Source: Haliea sp040221975
GTDB taxonomy: Bacteria; Pseudomonadota; Gammaproteobacteria; Pseudomonadales; Halieaceae
Assembly: GCA_040221975.1 (NCBI GenBank)
Contig: JAVJWR010000036.1
Span: 62,001-126,000 of the forward strand
Reading direction: 5' to 3'
DNA length: 64,000 bases
In this document: positions 25,552-35,473 of the stretch, piece by piece
Layout: every line of letters begins with the position of its first letter
Position numbering within the stretch: the stretch's first letter is position 1
Made by a program: the position numbers and the translations under genes
The notes under the pieces: model-generated
Seen by the model: the letters and a program-made list of their open reading frames with translations, nothing else
Databases searched by the model: none
What the model was told of the DNA's origin: nothing

Positions 25552-27432
25552 ATGAAGCGCGGCTCCGGGGACCAGCCTGACGCCCTGTGCCCGATCGTCG
25601 ATCTGGCGCCGGTGGCGGATTTTCTCCGCCAGACCCCGCCTTTTCGGGAGTTGCCCGCGGCCGAACTGGAGGAAGCCCTGGCGGCACTCCGCATCAGCTA
25701 CCACGTGCACGGCAGCCGCCTGGCTGTGGAGGCACCGGAGCAGGGCCTGCGCATTGTCCGCAGCGGTGCGGTTGACCTGCGCGATGGAGACCACAAGCTG
25801 CTTGACCGGCTGGGTGAGGGGGAAAGCTTTCACCTCGGTGGCCTGAACGCCGGCCGGGCGGATGTCAACGCCATCGTCATCGAGGATGCCCTGCTCTACC
25901 TGCTGCCGGACGCAGTCTACCAGCGCCTGCGCCGGCGCAACCGCTCCTTCGATCGCCACTTCAGCAGCCAGCGCAGCCGCCGCCTGCGGCGGGCGGCCCG
26001 CCACCAGCCAGCTGCAAATACCTTGTTGCAAGACCTGCGCGACAGCATGAGTACGGACTTGCTGACCGTCGCCCCTAACGACTCCGTGCAGGACGTGGCC
26101 AGGGCCATGACCGTGCGCCGGGTGTCCTCTGCCCTGATCCTGGAGAGAGGCGCGCTCGCGGGCATCATCACCGACCGCGACCTGCGCACACGCCACGTGG
26201 CAGAGGCGCTGCCCGCCAGTACGCAGGTCGCGGCGGTGATGTCTCCGGCCCCCGAAACCATCGACGCCGACAGCACCCTGTTTGACGCCACCCTGCTGAT
26301 GACCCGCCGCGGTTACCACCATCTGCCGGTAACCGAAGAGGGCCATCTGGTGGGAATCATTACCAGCTCCGATCTGATCCTGGCGCGCCAGGATGACCCC
26401 GTTTACCTGGTCCAGCATGTCTCGCGCCAGGACTGCGCCGAAGACATCCGCGAGGTACTCGCCGGGCTGCCGCAACTGGTACTGCAGTGGCACCAGGCCG
26501 GCATGCGCGCACCGCAGCTTGGCCGGGTCCTGACCGCCATTACCGATGCTGTCACCCTGCGCCTGATCCAGCTGGCGGAGGCGGAGCTCGGCCCGGCCCC
26601 GGCAGCCTGGTGCTGGGCTGCTTTTGGTTCCCAGGCCCGCGCCGAACAGCTGTTGGGCGCCGACCAGGACAATGGCATGATCCTGGCCGATGATACCCGG
26701 CCGGAGCATGCACCCTGGTTTGCCGCACTCGCTCGCAAGGTGTGCGACGGACTCAACCTGTGCGGGTACCCCTACTGCAACGGCGATGTCATGGCGACCA
26801 CGGACAGCTGGCGCCAGCCACTGTCGCAGTGGCGGGAAACCGTGCGCCGCTGGGCCGCCACCCCGACCCCGGACGCGGTGATGCGGGTGAGCATTTTCTT
26901 CGACCTGCGGCCAATCCATGGCGATGCCGGTCTCTGCGACGCGCTGCAGGCAGAGATGCTGCAACAGGCCTCGCACAACTCCATCTTCCTGGCGGCGCTG
27001 GCAGCCAACGCCCTCGACAACAGCCCGCCCCTGGGGATTTTCCGCCGCTTTGTGGTAGAGCGCGACGGCGAACACCGGGACGCGGTGGATCTGAAAAAAC
27101 GCGGCGTCCTGCCGCTGACCGATATTGCGCGCCTGCACGCCATTGCCCACCGGGTTACAGCGGTGAATACGGACGAAAGGCTGCAGGCACTGGCCCGGGG
27201 CCAGCACCTGGCCATGACCGACAGCCGCAATCTGGCCGACGCCCTGCATTGCATCCAGCAGCAGCGTCTGCAGCAGCAGTGTGAGCAGCTGCTGCGCGGT
27301 GACAAACCCGACAACTTCCTCAACCCGCGCGGGCTGCCAACCATGGCGCGGGAGCAGTTGCGGGACGCCTTTACCATTGTTGACCAGGCCCAGGCCGCGC
27401 TGCGCCTGACCTACAGGGCGGGCCTGGGCTGA
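25552..27432 (+). CDS. cNMP-binding / CBS-pair / DUF294 nucleotidyltransferase-like regulator
   Basis: A 626-residue multidomain protein: a cyclic nucleotide-binding-like domain (about 20-135), two CBS motifs (about 160-285), a DUF294 putative nucleotidyltransferase domain (about 310-455) with FGSQARAEQLLGADQDNGMI, and a DUF294 C-terminal domain (about 480-620). The GSxxR...DQDN pattern resembles GlnD-type nucleotidyltransferases. It begins 5 bp after the symporter gene. This protein family is regularly found with DUF4212/SSS acetate transporters and is thought to regulate them in response to nucleotide state; its exact reaction is not established. Confidence 0.88.
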   Translation: MKRGSGDQPDALCPIVDLAPVADFLRQTPPFRELPAAELEEALAALRISYHVHGSRLAVEAPEQGLRIVRSGAVDLRDGDHKLLDRLGEGESFHLGGLNAGRADVNAIVIEDALLYLLPDAVYQRLRRRNRSFDRHFSSQRSRRLRRAARHQPAANTLLQDLRDSMSTDLLTVAPNDSVQDVARAMTVRRVSSALILERGALAGIITDRDLRTRHVAEALPASTQVAAVMSPAPETIDADSTLFDATLLMTRRGYHHLPVTEEGHLVGIITSSDLILARQDDPVYLVQHVSRQDCAEDIREVLAGLPQLVLQWHQAGMRAPQLGRVLTAITDAVTLRLIQLAEAELGPAPAAWCWAAFGSQARAEQLLGADQDNGMILADDTRPEHAPWFAALARKVCDGLNLCGYPYCNGDVMATTDSWRQPLSQWRETVRRWAATPTPDAVMRVSIFFDLRPIHGDAGLCDALQAEMLQQASHNSIFLAALAANALDNSPPLGIFRRFVVERDGEHRDAVDLKKRGVLPLTDIARLHAIAHRVTAVNTDERLQALARGQHLAMTDSRNLADALHCIQQQRLQQQCEQLLRGDKPDNFLNPRGLPTMAREQLRDAFTIVDQAQAALRLTYRAGLG

Positions 27433-28097
27433 TGTGGCTGGCGCTGCGACGGCTGGGCTGGGCGCGGCGGGTAGCGGGGACGCCACTGCAGGCCTGCTGG
27501 CGCGAGCCGCTACCCGGGCGTCGCAGTGACTGGCGCTCGCTGTCGTTCCTGGCCTGCGATGCGGAAATGTCCTCGCTGGATCCGCGCCAGGGGGAGCTGT
27601 TGAGCCTGGGCTGGGTCACCGTTGCCGGAGGCGCCGTACAGTTGGGCACTGCCCGTCACCACCTCCTCGCCAGCGAGCGCAGCGTTGGCCAGAGCGCCAC
27701 CGTCCACCAGATACACGACCGCGAACTTGCGGGGGCCGCGTCTCCCGCCACGGCAATGGCTGCACTGCTGCAGGCGGCCGCGGGCAAGGTACTGGTATTG
27801 CATCATGCACCGCTGGACCTCGCCTACCTAAACCGCCTCAGCCGCCAGCTCTATGGCGCGCCGCTGCTGCTACCGGTGGTGGATACACTGGCGCTGGAAC
27901 GGGCGCAGCGGGAGCGCCGGAGCAGCCCCCTCACGCCGGGTGCGCTGACTCTACAGGCTTGCCGCGCCCACTACGGACTACCGGGCCACGGGGCACACAA
28001 TGCCCTGCTGGATGCACTTGCCACGGCGGAGTTGCTGCTGGCGCAGATTGCCCACCGCAGCGGCGGCGGCAGGCTTTCCCTGGCCGACCTGCGCTGA
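27432..28097 (+). CDS. DEDDh 3'-5' exonuclease, DNA polymerase III epsilon-like
   Basis: A 221-residue exonuclease of the DnaQ fold. ExoI is CDAEMSSLDP (Asp, Glu), ExoII includes LVLHHAPLDLAYLN and ExoIII is HNALLDALATAELLL (His, Asp). The Thr usually found in DxET is Met/Ser-flanked here (DAEM). Its ATG overlaps the stop of the DUF294 gene (TGATG). Such an exonuclease gene is a regular member of acetate-transport clusters, where its role is unclear. The N-terminal ~30 residues are an Arg-rich extension. Confidence 0.85.
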   Translation: MWLALRRLGWARRVAGTPLQACWREPLPGRRSDWRSLSFLACDAEMSSLDPRQGELLSLGWVTVAGGAVQLGTARHHLLASERSVGQSATVHQIHDRELAGAASPATAMAALLQAAAGKVLVLHHAPLDLAYLNRLSRQLYGAPLLLPVVDTLALERAQRERRSSPLTPGALTLQACRAHYGLPGHGAHNALLDALATAELLLAQIAHRSGGGRLSLADLR

Positions 28098-28107
28098 ACA
28101 GCGCTGG

Positions 28108-30048
<1,941 letters not shown>

Positions 30049-30144
30049 GTTATGGGATCGCTTCTGGAAAAATGTTGCACCGATGATACTGCCTGATCAG
30101 CGCGGTGCAAGCGGCACACCCGCCCGCTGCCCGCGCCCGCCTGC

Positions 30145-30978
30145 TCAGCCCAGCCAGACCCAGTGATCGCCCGCCTCTTCCTGCCTGGCGCGACCTTCCG
30201 CCGCCAGTTTGATCAGGTGCGCGGCCAGCGACAGCTTGGCCCACTCGTGACGGGCCGCGTCGACATCGTCATAGACCACTTTCACCAGGGCATCGAGATC
30301 GCCCTCGCCGAGGGCAGACAAGCCCGCAACCACCTTGCGCTCCCTCGCCAGCCGGTGCTCCACCAGCCCGGCAACTTCCTCACGGGGGCTGTGGATAAGG
30401 TCGCCATGCCCGGGCGCAATGCTTTGCAGTGGGTAGTCCAGCAGCAGCCGCAGGGACTCGATGTAGGCCTTCATGTCGCCACCCGGTGGCACAATCACCA
30501 CGGTGGACCCGTTCATGATGTGATCGCCGGCAAACAGCATGCCGTCCTCTTCCAGCAGGAAGCAGTAGTGGTTGTTGACGTGACCGGGGGTGTGCAGCGC
30601 GCGCAGGGTGAATTCCGGGGCCTGCAGCACCCAGTCATGGGACAGCTCCAGGGTCGGCTGGAAGGTGTCATCCTGGAAACGGTCGTCCGCCGGCAGGGCG
30701 CCGATCACCTCGGCGCCCGTGGCAGCAGCCAGCGCCTGCCAGGCGGGGGAGTGGTCCGGGTGGGTATGGGTGCAGACGATCCAGCGAATCCTGCCCTCCG
30801 CCGCCGCCAGGATAGCGTCAACGTGCTCCGGAATGGCCGGGCCGGGGTCCAGCACCGCGACCTGATCATGGCCCAGCAGATAGGTGTTGGTACCGGGTCC
30901 GGTCATCATGCCGGGGTTCGGCGCCACCAGCCGCCGCACGCGGCTGTTGAGCGTAAAGGGAATACCGTGTTCGAACAT
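30145..30978 (-). CDS. MBL-fold metallohydrolase, LACTB2-like
   Basis: About 277 residues starting at the ATG at 30978; a longer reading overlaps fabV. The metallo-beta-lactamase zinc motif is CTHTHPDHSPAW (HxHxDH), followed by LHTPGHVNNHYC, LFAGDHIMNGSTVVI and APGHGDLI. This set is typical of the LACTB2/glyoxalase II-like branch, some members of which are endoribonucleases. A C-terminal winged helix (about 200-277) is also typical of that branch. It lies 4 bp downstream of fabV and 96 bp before acs. The substrate is unknown. Confidence 0.87.
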   Translation of the reverse strand: MFEHGIPFTLNSRVRRLVAPNPGMMTGPGTNTYLLGHDQVAVLDPGPAIPEHVDAILAAAEGRIRWIVCTHTHPDHSPAWQALAAATGAEVIGALPADDRFQDDTFQPTLELSHDWVLQAPEFTLRALHTPGHVNNHYCFLLEEDGMLFAGDHIMNGSTVVIVPPGGDMKAYIESLRLLLDYPLQSIAPGHGDLIHSPREEVAGLVEHRLARERKVVAGLSALGEGDLDALVKVVYDDVDAARHEWAKLSLAAHLIKLAAEGRARQEEAGDHWVWLG

Positions 30979-30982
30979 TGCG

Positions 30983-32173
30983 TCAGACCATATCGCGGAT
31001 GGGTACCAGCGGATTGACATCCGCCTCGTAGTCGACCCCGTCCACCTCGAAGCCGAACAGTTGCAGGAACTCGCGGCGATAGCCGGCGAAGTCCGACAGC
31101 TGGTGCAGATTGTCCGTGTCTATCTGCTGCCACAGCTGCGCGACTTCCGCCTGTACCGCCGGGTCCAGCTCCTTGCCGTCCGCACGCAGCCGGCCCTCCT
31201 CATCCAGCTGCGGGGCAGGGCTGTAGAGGGAATTGCGGAACAGGCTGTCAATCTGTTCGATACAACCCTCGTGGCTGCCGCGCGCCTTCATCACCTTGAA
31301 CAGGATCGCCAGGTAGATCGGCATCGCGGGAATGGCGGCGCTGGCCTGGGTCACCACGGCCTTGAGCACCGACACCCGGGCATCACCGCCCTTGGCCGCG
31401 AGCCGCTCGCGAATGCCGACCACGCGTCGGTCCAGATCCTGCTTGGCCGCACCGATGGTGCCGTGCCAGTAGATGTCCCAGGTCATCTTCTCGCCGATGT
31501 AGGTGTAGGCCGTGGTCTTCGCGCCCTCGGCCAGCACGCCGGCCTCGTCCAGGGCGTCGATCCACATTTGCCAGTCCTCGCCACCCATGACGGCGACGGT
31601 ATTGTCGATCTCCTCCTGGCTGGCGGGCTCCAGATGGAAGTCCTGCACTTCCTGCTTGTCCGTATTGACGCCCTTCTGCACTGTCGGCTTGCCGATCGGC
31701 TTCAGGGTGGATGTGTGGATGACCCCGGTTACCGGATGCTGGCGCCGCGGTGCCGCCAGGCTGTAGACCACCAGGTCGACCTGGCCCAGGTCCTCGCGGA
31801 TGGTGGCGATGGCTTTCTGCTTGATCTCGTCGCTGAAAGCGTCGCCGTTGATGCTTTTCGCGTACAGGCCCTCGGCCTCGGCGGCGCTGTGGAAAGCGGC
31901 ACTGTTGTACCAGCCGGCGGTGCCGGGCTTGGTCTCGGTACCTTCCTTCTCGAAGAAAATGCCGAGGGTGGCGGCGCCGGCGCCAAAGGCCGCGGTGATC
32001 CGCGAGGCCAGGCCATAGCCGGTGGAGGCGCCGATCACCAACACACGCTTCGGTCCATTCTCGATGGCACCGTGTGACCTCACGTGGTCAATCTGGTGAC
32101 GGACGTTGGCGGCACAGCCAAGCGGGTGGGTGGTGGTACAGAGAAAGCCGCGTACGCGGGGTTTGATGATCAT
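30983..32173 (-). CDS. fabV: Trans-2-enoyl-ACP reductase FabV
   Basis: A 396-residue FabV, the NADH-dependent enoyl-ACP reductase that completes each fatty acid elongation cycle. It starts MIIKPRVRGFLCTTTHPLGC, as FabV does, and has the cofactor loop VLVIGASTGYGLASRI. The catalytic Tyr-x8-Lys is in YTYIGEKMTWDIYWHG with the following GTIGAAK. FabV is inherently less sensitive to triclosan than FabI (known of the family). It is divergent from the choice-of-anchor I gene. Confidence 0.96.
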   Translation of the reverse strand: MIIKPRVRGFLCTTTHPLGCAANVRHQIDHVRSHGAIENGPKRVLVIGASTGYGLASRITAAFGAGAATLGIFFEKEGTETKPGTAGWYNSAAFHSAAEAEGLYAKSINGDAFSDEIKQKAIATIREDLGQVDLVVYSLAAPRRQHPVTGVIHTSTLKPIGKPTVQKGVNTDKQEVQDFHLEPASQEEIDNTVAVMGGEDWQMWIDALDEAGVLAEGAKTTAYTYIGEKMTWDIYWHGTIGAAKQDLDRRVVGIRERLAAKGGDARVSVLKAVVTQASAAIPAMPIYLAILFKVMKARGSHEGCIEQIDSLFRNSLYSPAPQLDEEGRLRADGKELDPAVQAEVAQLWQQIDTDNLHQLSDFAGYRREFLQLFGFEVDGVDYEADVNPLVPIRDMV

Positions 32174-32329
32174 GATTGGTCGCTTTCCTGGTTCTGTTAG
32201 AAACTGTCAGACCCCGCCAGGGGCGCAGAACGCAAGTGTATCACAGGGCGCCTGCCCGGTAGTGCCTGCGATCGGGTCGCCGCGATGCCCACCACAGCGA
32301 CACAGTAACGTCACATATTGATCATCGAA

Positions 32330-32347
32330 ACGCCATCACCCTGTCAT
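32330..32347 (+). promoter_or_regulatory. Candidate Pho box upstream of the choice-of-anchor I gene
   Basis: ACGCCAT-CACC-CTGTCAT: a perfect CTGTCAT half-site preceded, after four bases, by a 4/7 half-site, the spacing of PhoB boxes. A possible -10 (GATTAA) lies about 15 bp downstream and the start codon 55 bp downstream. A single box found by eye, so tentative. Confidence 0.4.
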
Positions 32348-32402
32348 GTAAGCCTTCCACGATTAACGGCTGTAACCAAAACACAACCATGGAGAGGAAT
32401 AC

Positions 32403-34259
32403 ATGCGCATCCCGAAACCCTGGCTTCTCGCCACCTGTCTGTCCCTGCCGCTGGTACTCGCCGGCTGCGAAGGCGATGACGGCAATGACGGCGCGGCGGG
32501 TCCCGCTGGCGCACCTGGGACACCCGGAGCGCCGGGGCAGGACGCCACCGCCAGCACGATCGCCCTCAGCTTCCTGGGCCGTTACGAAACCGGCGAATTC
32601 GATGAGAGCGCCGCCGAGATCGTGGACTATGACCCGGCCACACGCCAGGTGTTCGTGGTCAACGCCAAATCGGGCCGGCTCGATATCCTCGACATCAGCG
32701 CGCCGGAAATGCCGACCCTGACTGACTCGCTTGACGTGGCGGCAGACATTGCCAGCGCCGTCGCCGCTGTCGCCAGCGCGGACGACCTCGGCGCAGCCAA
32801 CAGCGTGGCCGTATCCGGCACTACCTTGGCGGTCGCGGTAGAGGCAGCGGTGAAACAGGACAATGGCTATGTCGCGTTCTACCAGACCGACGGCACCTTC
32901 CTGTCCGCGGTCGAGGCGGGCGCCCTGCCGGACATGGTTACCTTCACGCCCGACGGCAACACGGCACTGGTAGCCAATGAAGGGGAACCCAACGGCGACT
33001 ACAGCGTAGACCCTGAAGGCAGCGTCACCCTGATCGACGTCTCCGGCGGTGCCGGCACTGTCACCAGCGCCAACGTCATCCAGCTGCGCTTCACCGCCTT
33101 TAATGCCGGCGGCAACAAGTCCCTGGGCAGCGGCGTCCGCACCTCACCGAAGAGCGCCAGCGTGGCCCAGGATCTGGAGCCCGAATACATCACCGTGTCC
33201 GCGGACAGCAGCACTGCCTGGGTTGCGCTGCAGGAAAACAACGCTCTCGCGGTTATTGATGTGAACGCCAGGGAAATCAGCTCTGTGTTCGGTCTCGGTT
33301 TCAAGGACCATGGCCTGATCGGCAACGAGCTGGATGCCAGCAATCGCGACGGCGGCATCAATATCCGCCAGTGGCCCCTGCTGGGTGTCCGCATGCCGGA
33401 CACTATCGACAGCTATGAATATAACGGCACCACCTACCTGGTTACCGCCAATGAGGGCGATGGCCGGGAATACCTGACCGATGCGGACAGTGCCGAGGAC
33501 TGCACCGCCCAGGGTGGTTTTGACTTCGACGACGGCGACTGCTTCCATTACCTGGATGAAATCCGGGTAGGGGATATCCTCGACACTGGTGCCAGTATCG
33601 AGTTGCCCAACCTGGAGCGCTTCGCCCCGGACCTGGACACCCTGACTGACAATGCCAACCTGGGCCGCATCAAGGTCATTACGACCCTCGGCGCTCGCGA
33701 CTGCCCCGCGGGCAGCCTGGAAGTCAGCGGCCAGCCGACCGCGGGCTGCGTCTACGAGCAGCTGTACAGCTACGGCGCGCGCTCCTTCAGCATTTTCAAT
33801 GGCAGCACTGGTGAACTGGTCTTCGACAGCGGCAGTGATTTCGAGACCATCACCGCCCAACGTCTCGGTGCCGACTTCAACGCCACGAATGACGAGAACG
33901 GCGGAGACAGCCGCTCGGACGACAAGGGCCCGGAGCCGGAAGCGATTGAGATTGCGCGCGTCGAGGGCAAGGTCTATGCCTTTATCGGTCTGGAGCGGGT
34001 CGGTGGCATCATGGTGTATGACATCAGCAACCCCGAAAGCGCGGAGTTCCTGCAGTACATCAACACGCGCGACTTCAGCGTGGATGTCGAAGAGCGGGTC
34101 GATGCCGGCGATTTCTCCGCGGTTGGCGATCTGGGGCCTGAGTCCATCAAGTTCATTGCCGCGAGCGACAGCCCCACCGGCGAAGCGCTGCTGGTCGTCG
34201 GCAACGAAGTCAGCGGGACCACCGCGTTGTTCGCTGTCAATCTGGTGAATAACGACTGA
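32403..34259 (+). CDS. Choice-of-anchor I family lipoprotein (possible atypical phosphatase)
   Basis: A 618-residue exported lipoprotein. The signal peptide ends in VLAGC (Cys22, lipobox), followed by an acidic linker EGDDGNDG and a short collagen-like GPAGAPGTPGAPGQ stretch. The rest is a beta-propeller-like domain of the choice-of-anchor I family, with repeating motifs such as SRSGRL/LDILDIS, PDMVTFTPDG.TALVANEGEPN, VTANEGDGREY and GDLGPESIKFI. Some relatives, such as an atypical alkaline phosphatase from Synechococcus, hydrolyse phosphate esters. A candidate Pho box upstream supports that reading, but no classic phosphatase active site can be pointed to. A strong terminator follows. Confidence 0.85.
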   Translation: MRIPKPWLLATCLSLPLVLAGCEGDDGNDGAAGPAGAPGTPGAPGQDATASTIALSFLGRYETGEFDESAAEIVDYDPATRQVFVVNAKSGRLDILDISAPEMPTLTDSLDVAADIASAVAAVASADDLGAANSVAVSGTTLAVAVEAAVKQDNGYVAFYQTDGTFLSAVEAGALPDMVTFTPDGNTALVANEGEPNGDYSVDPEGSVTLIDVSGGAGTVTSANVIQLRFTAFNAGGNKSLGSGVRTSPKSASVAQDLEPEYITVSADSSTAWVALQENNALAVIDVNAREISSVFGLGFKDHGLIGNELDASNRDGGINIRQWPLLGVRMPDTIDSYEYNGTTYLVTANEGDGREYLTDADSAEDCTAQGGFDFDDGDCFHYLDEIRVGDILDTGASIELPNLERFAPDLDTLTDNANLGRIKVITTLGARDCPAGSLEVSGQPTAGCVYEQLYSYGARSFSIFNGSTGELVFDSGSDFETITAQRLGADFNATNDENGGDSRSDDKGPEPEAIEIARVEGKVYAFIGLERVGGIMVYDISNPESAEFLQYINTRDFSVDVEERVDAGDFSAVGDLGPESIKFIAASDSPTGEALLVVGNEVSGTTALFAVNLVNND

Positions 34260-34275
34260 CTCCACCCGTCTTGAA

Positions 34276-34307
34276 CCCCGGCCCGCATGGCGCGCCGGGT
34301 TTTTTTG
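34276..34307 (+). terminator. Rho-independent terminator after choice-of-anchor I gene
   Basis: CCCGGC and GCCGGG arms with CGC/GCG inner pairing are followed immediately by seven T residues. It starts ~17 bp after the stop at 34259 and nearly touches the convergent CNNM/CorC-type gene. Confidence 0.9.
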
Positions 34308-34308
34308 T

Positions 34309-35346
34309 TCAGGACTGGGCGAAATCTGCAGGCAGGCGGCTCTTGAGCCGATTTTTCCAGCGCCGTTTCGCGTGCCGGCGCAGGTTTGGAATGTCGTCGG
34401 TTTCGTCAAGGATGGACTGGCCGATGATGGCCTCGATGACATCCTCCATGGTCACCAGCCCCATCCAGCCGCCGTATTCGTCATAGACCAGAAACAGGTG
34501 CTGGCGCTCGTTGATAAAACGGCTCAACAACCCCTCGACATTCTCCTGGTCGCTGACCACGGTCACCGGCTTCATCAGGCTGGTGGTCGACATGGTCGGG
34601 TCCGCGCCAATGACGTCGTGGCGGAACAACAGCCCCAGGGGTATTTCGTCCTCATCCAGTACTGGGTAACGGGAGAACTGCTGGGCTTTGAGTTGCTCCA
34701 CGAACTCGGCAACCGTAACCCCCGGCGACACCGTTTCACAAACGATCCTGGGCGTCATGATCTGGCGCACATTGATCTCGTGCAGATCGAGGATGTTACT
34801 GATCACCCGCTGCTCGTCGGCGTCAATCTTGTCGAGTTCGCGCCCGAGCAGGGCCAGCGCCTTGATCTCCAGGCGGATGTCGTGCTCCATGGTGTGGCCG
34901 CCAAACAGCTCCATGATGCGGTCGGACATCCAGATGAAGGGCTTGAGGATGAAGATCATGCCGTTGAGGATGGTCGGCAGGAACGGCGCCAGGTGCACCC
35001 AGTATCGGGCACCGATGGTCTTGGGCACGATCTCCGACAGCACCAGGATCAGGAGGGTCATTACCGCGGAAGCAATGCCCAGGTAAGCGTCACCGTAGAG
35101 CTTCACCACCTGTGCGCCGACACCAGTCGCTCCGACCGTATGTGCCACCGTATTCAGGGTCAGAATGGCGGCCAGCGGCTGGTCGATCTGGTCCTTGAGT
35201 ACTCGCAGACGCTCCCACAGCTTCGGCCGCGCCACTTTCTGCTGCGCGATGTAGCTCGGGGTAATGGAAAGCAGGGCCGCTTCGAGAATGGAACAGACAA
35301 AGGACACGGCGATGGAGAGAACCGCGAACGCGATCAGGAGGGTCAT
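34309..35346 (-). CDS. CNNM/CorC-type membrane protein (DUF21 + CBS pair)
   Basis: A 345-residue 'hemolysin family' protein. The N-terminal DUF21 domain has about four membrane helices (2-22, 60-80, 90-110, 120-140) with the family motifs SILEAALLSI and LSEIVPKTIGAR. Two CBS motifs follow (about 195-310): IMTPRIVCETV, RYPVLDEDE and DEYGGWMGLVTMEDVIEAIIGQ. The C-terminal transporter-associated domain seen in longer homologues is absent. Family members export Mg2+/Co2+ or act as Na+/Mg2+ exchangers; a haemolytic role is not implied. Monocistronic, converging on the preceding terminator. Confidence 0.9.
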   Translation of the reverse strand: MTLLIAFAVLSIAVSFVCSILEAALLSITPSYIAQQKVARPKLWERLRVLKDQIDQPLAAILTLNTVAHTVGATGVGAQVVKLYGDAYLGIASAVMTLLILVLSEIVPKTIGARYWVHLAPFLPTILNGMIFILKPFIWMSDRIMELFGGHTMEHDIRLEIKALALLGRELDKIDADEQRVISNILDLHEINVRQIMTPRIVCETVSPGVTVAEFVEQLKAQQFSRYPVLDEDEIPLGLLFRHDVIGADPTMSTTSLMKPVTVVSDQENVEGLLSRFINERQHLFLVYDEYGGWMGLVTMEDVIEAIIGQSILDETDDIPNLRRHAKRRWKNRLKSRLPADFAQS

Positions 35347-35473
35347 CTAAGGCTCAGGTTGCCAGGGGACGTGAGATTATTGCACGCTGAACTACCCGGG
35401 TACAGATTCAAGGATGTGCTGAAGCATCGCGGAGCCGGCCTCTCCTGCGGCTGTCCGTTGGCACCGATGGCGC

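Noticed and set aside
34309..35346. True haemolysin
   Set aside because: The 'hemolysin family' label comes from naming history; DUF21 plus CBS architecture indicates a CNNM/CorC-type ion transport protein.
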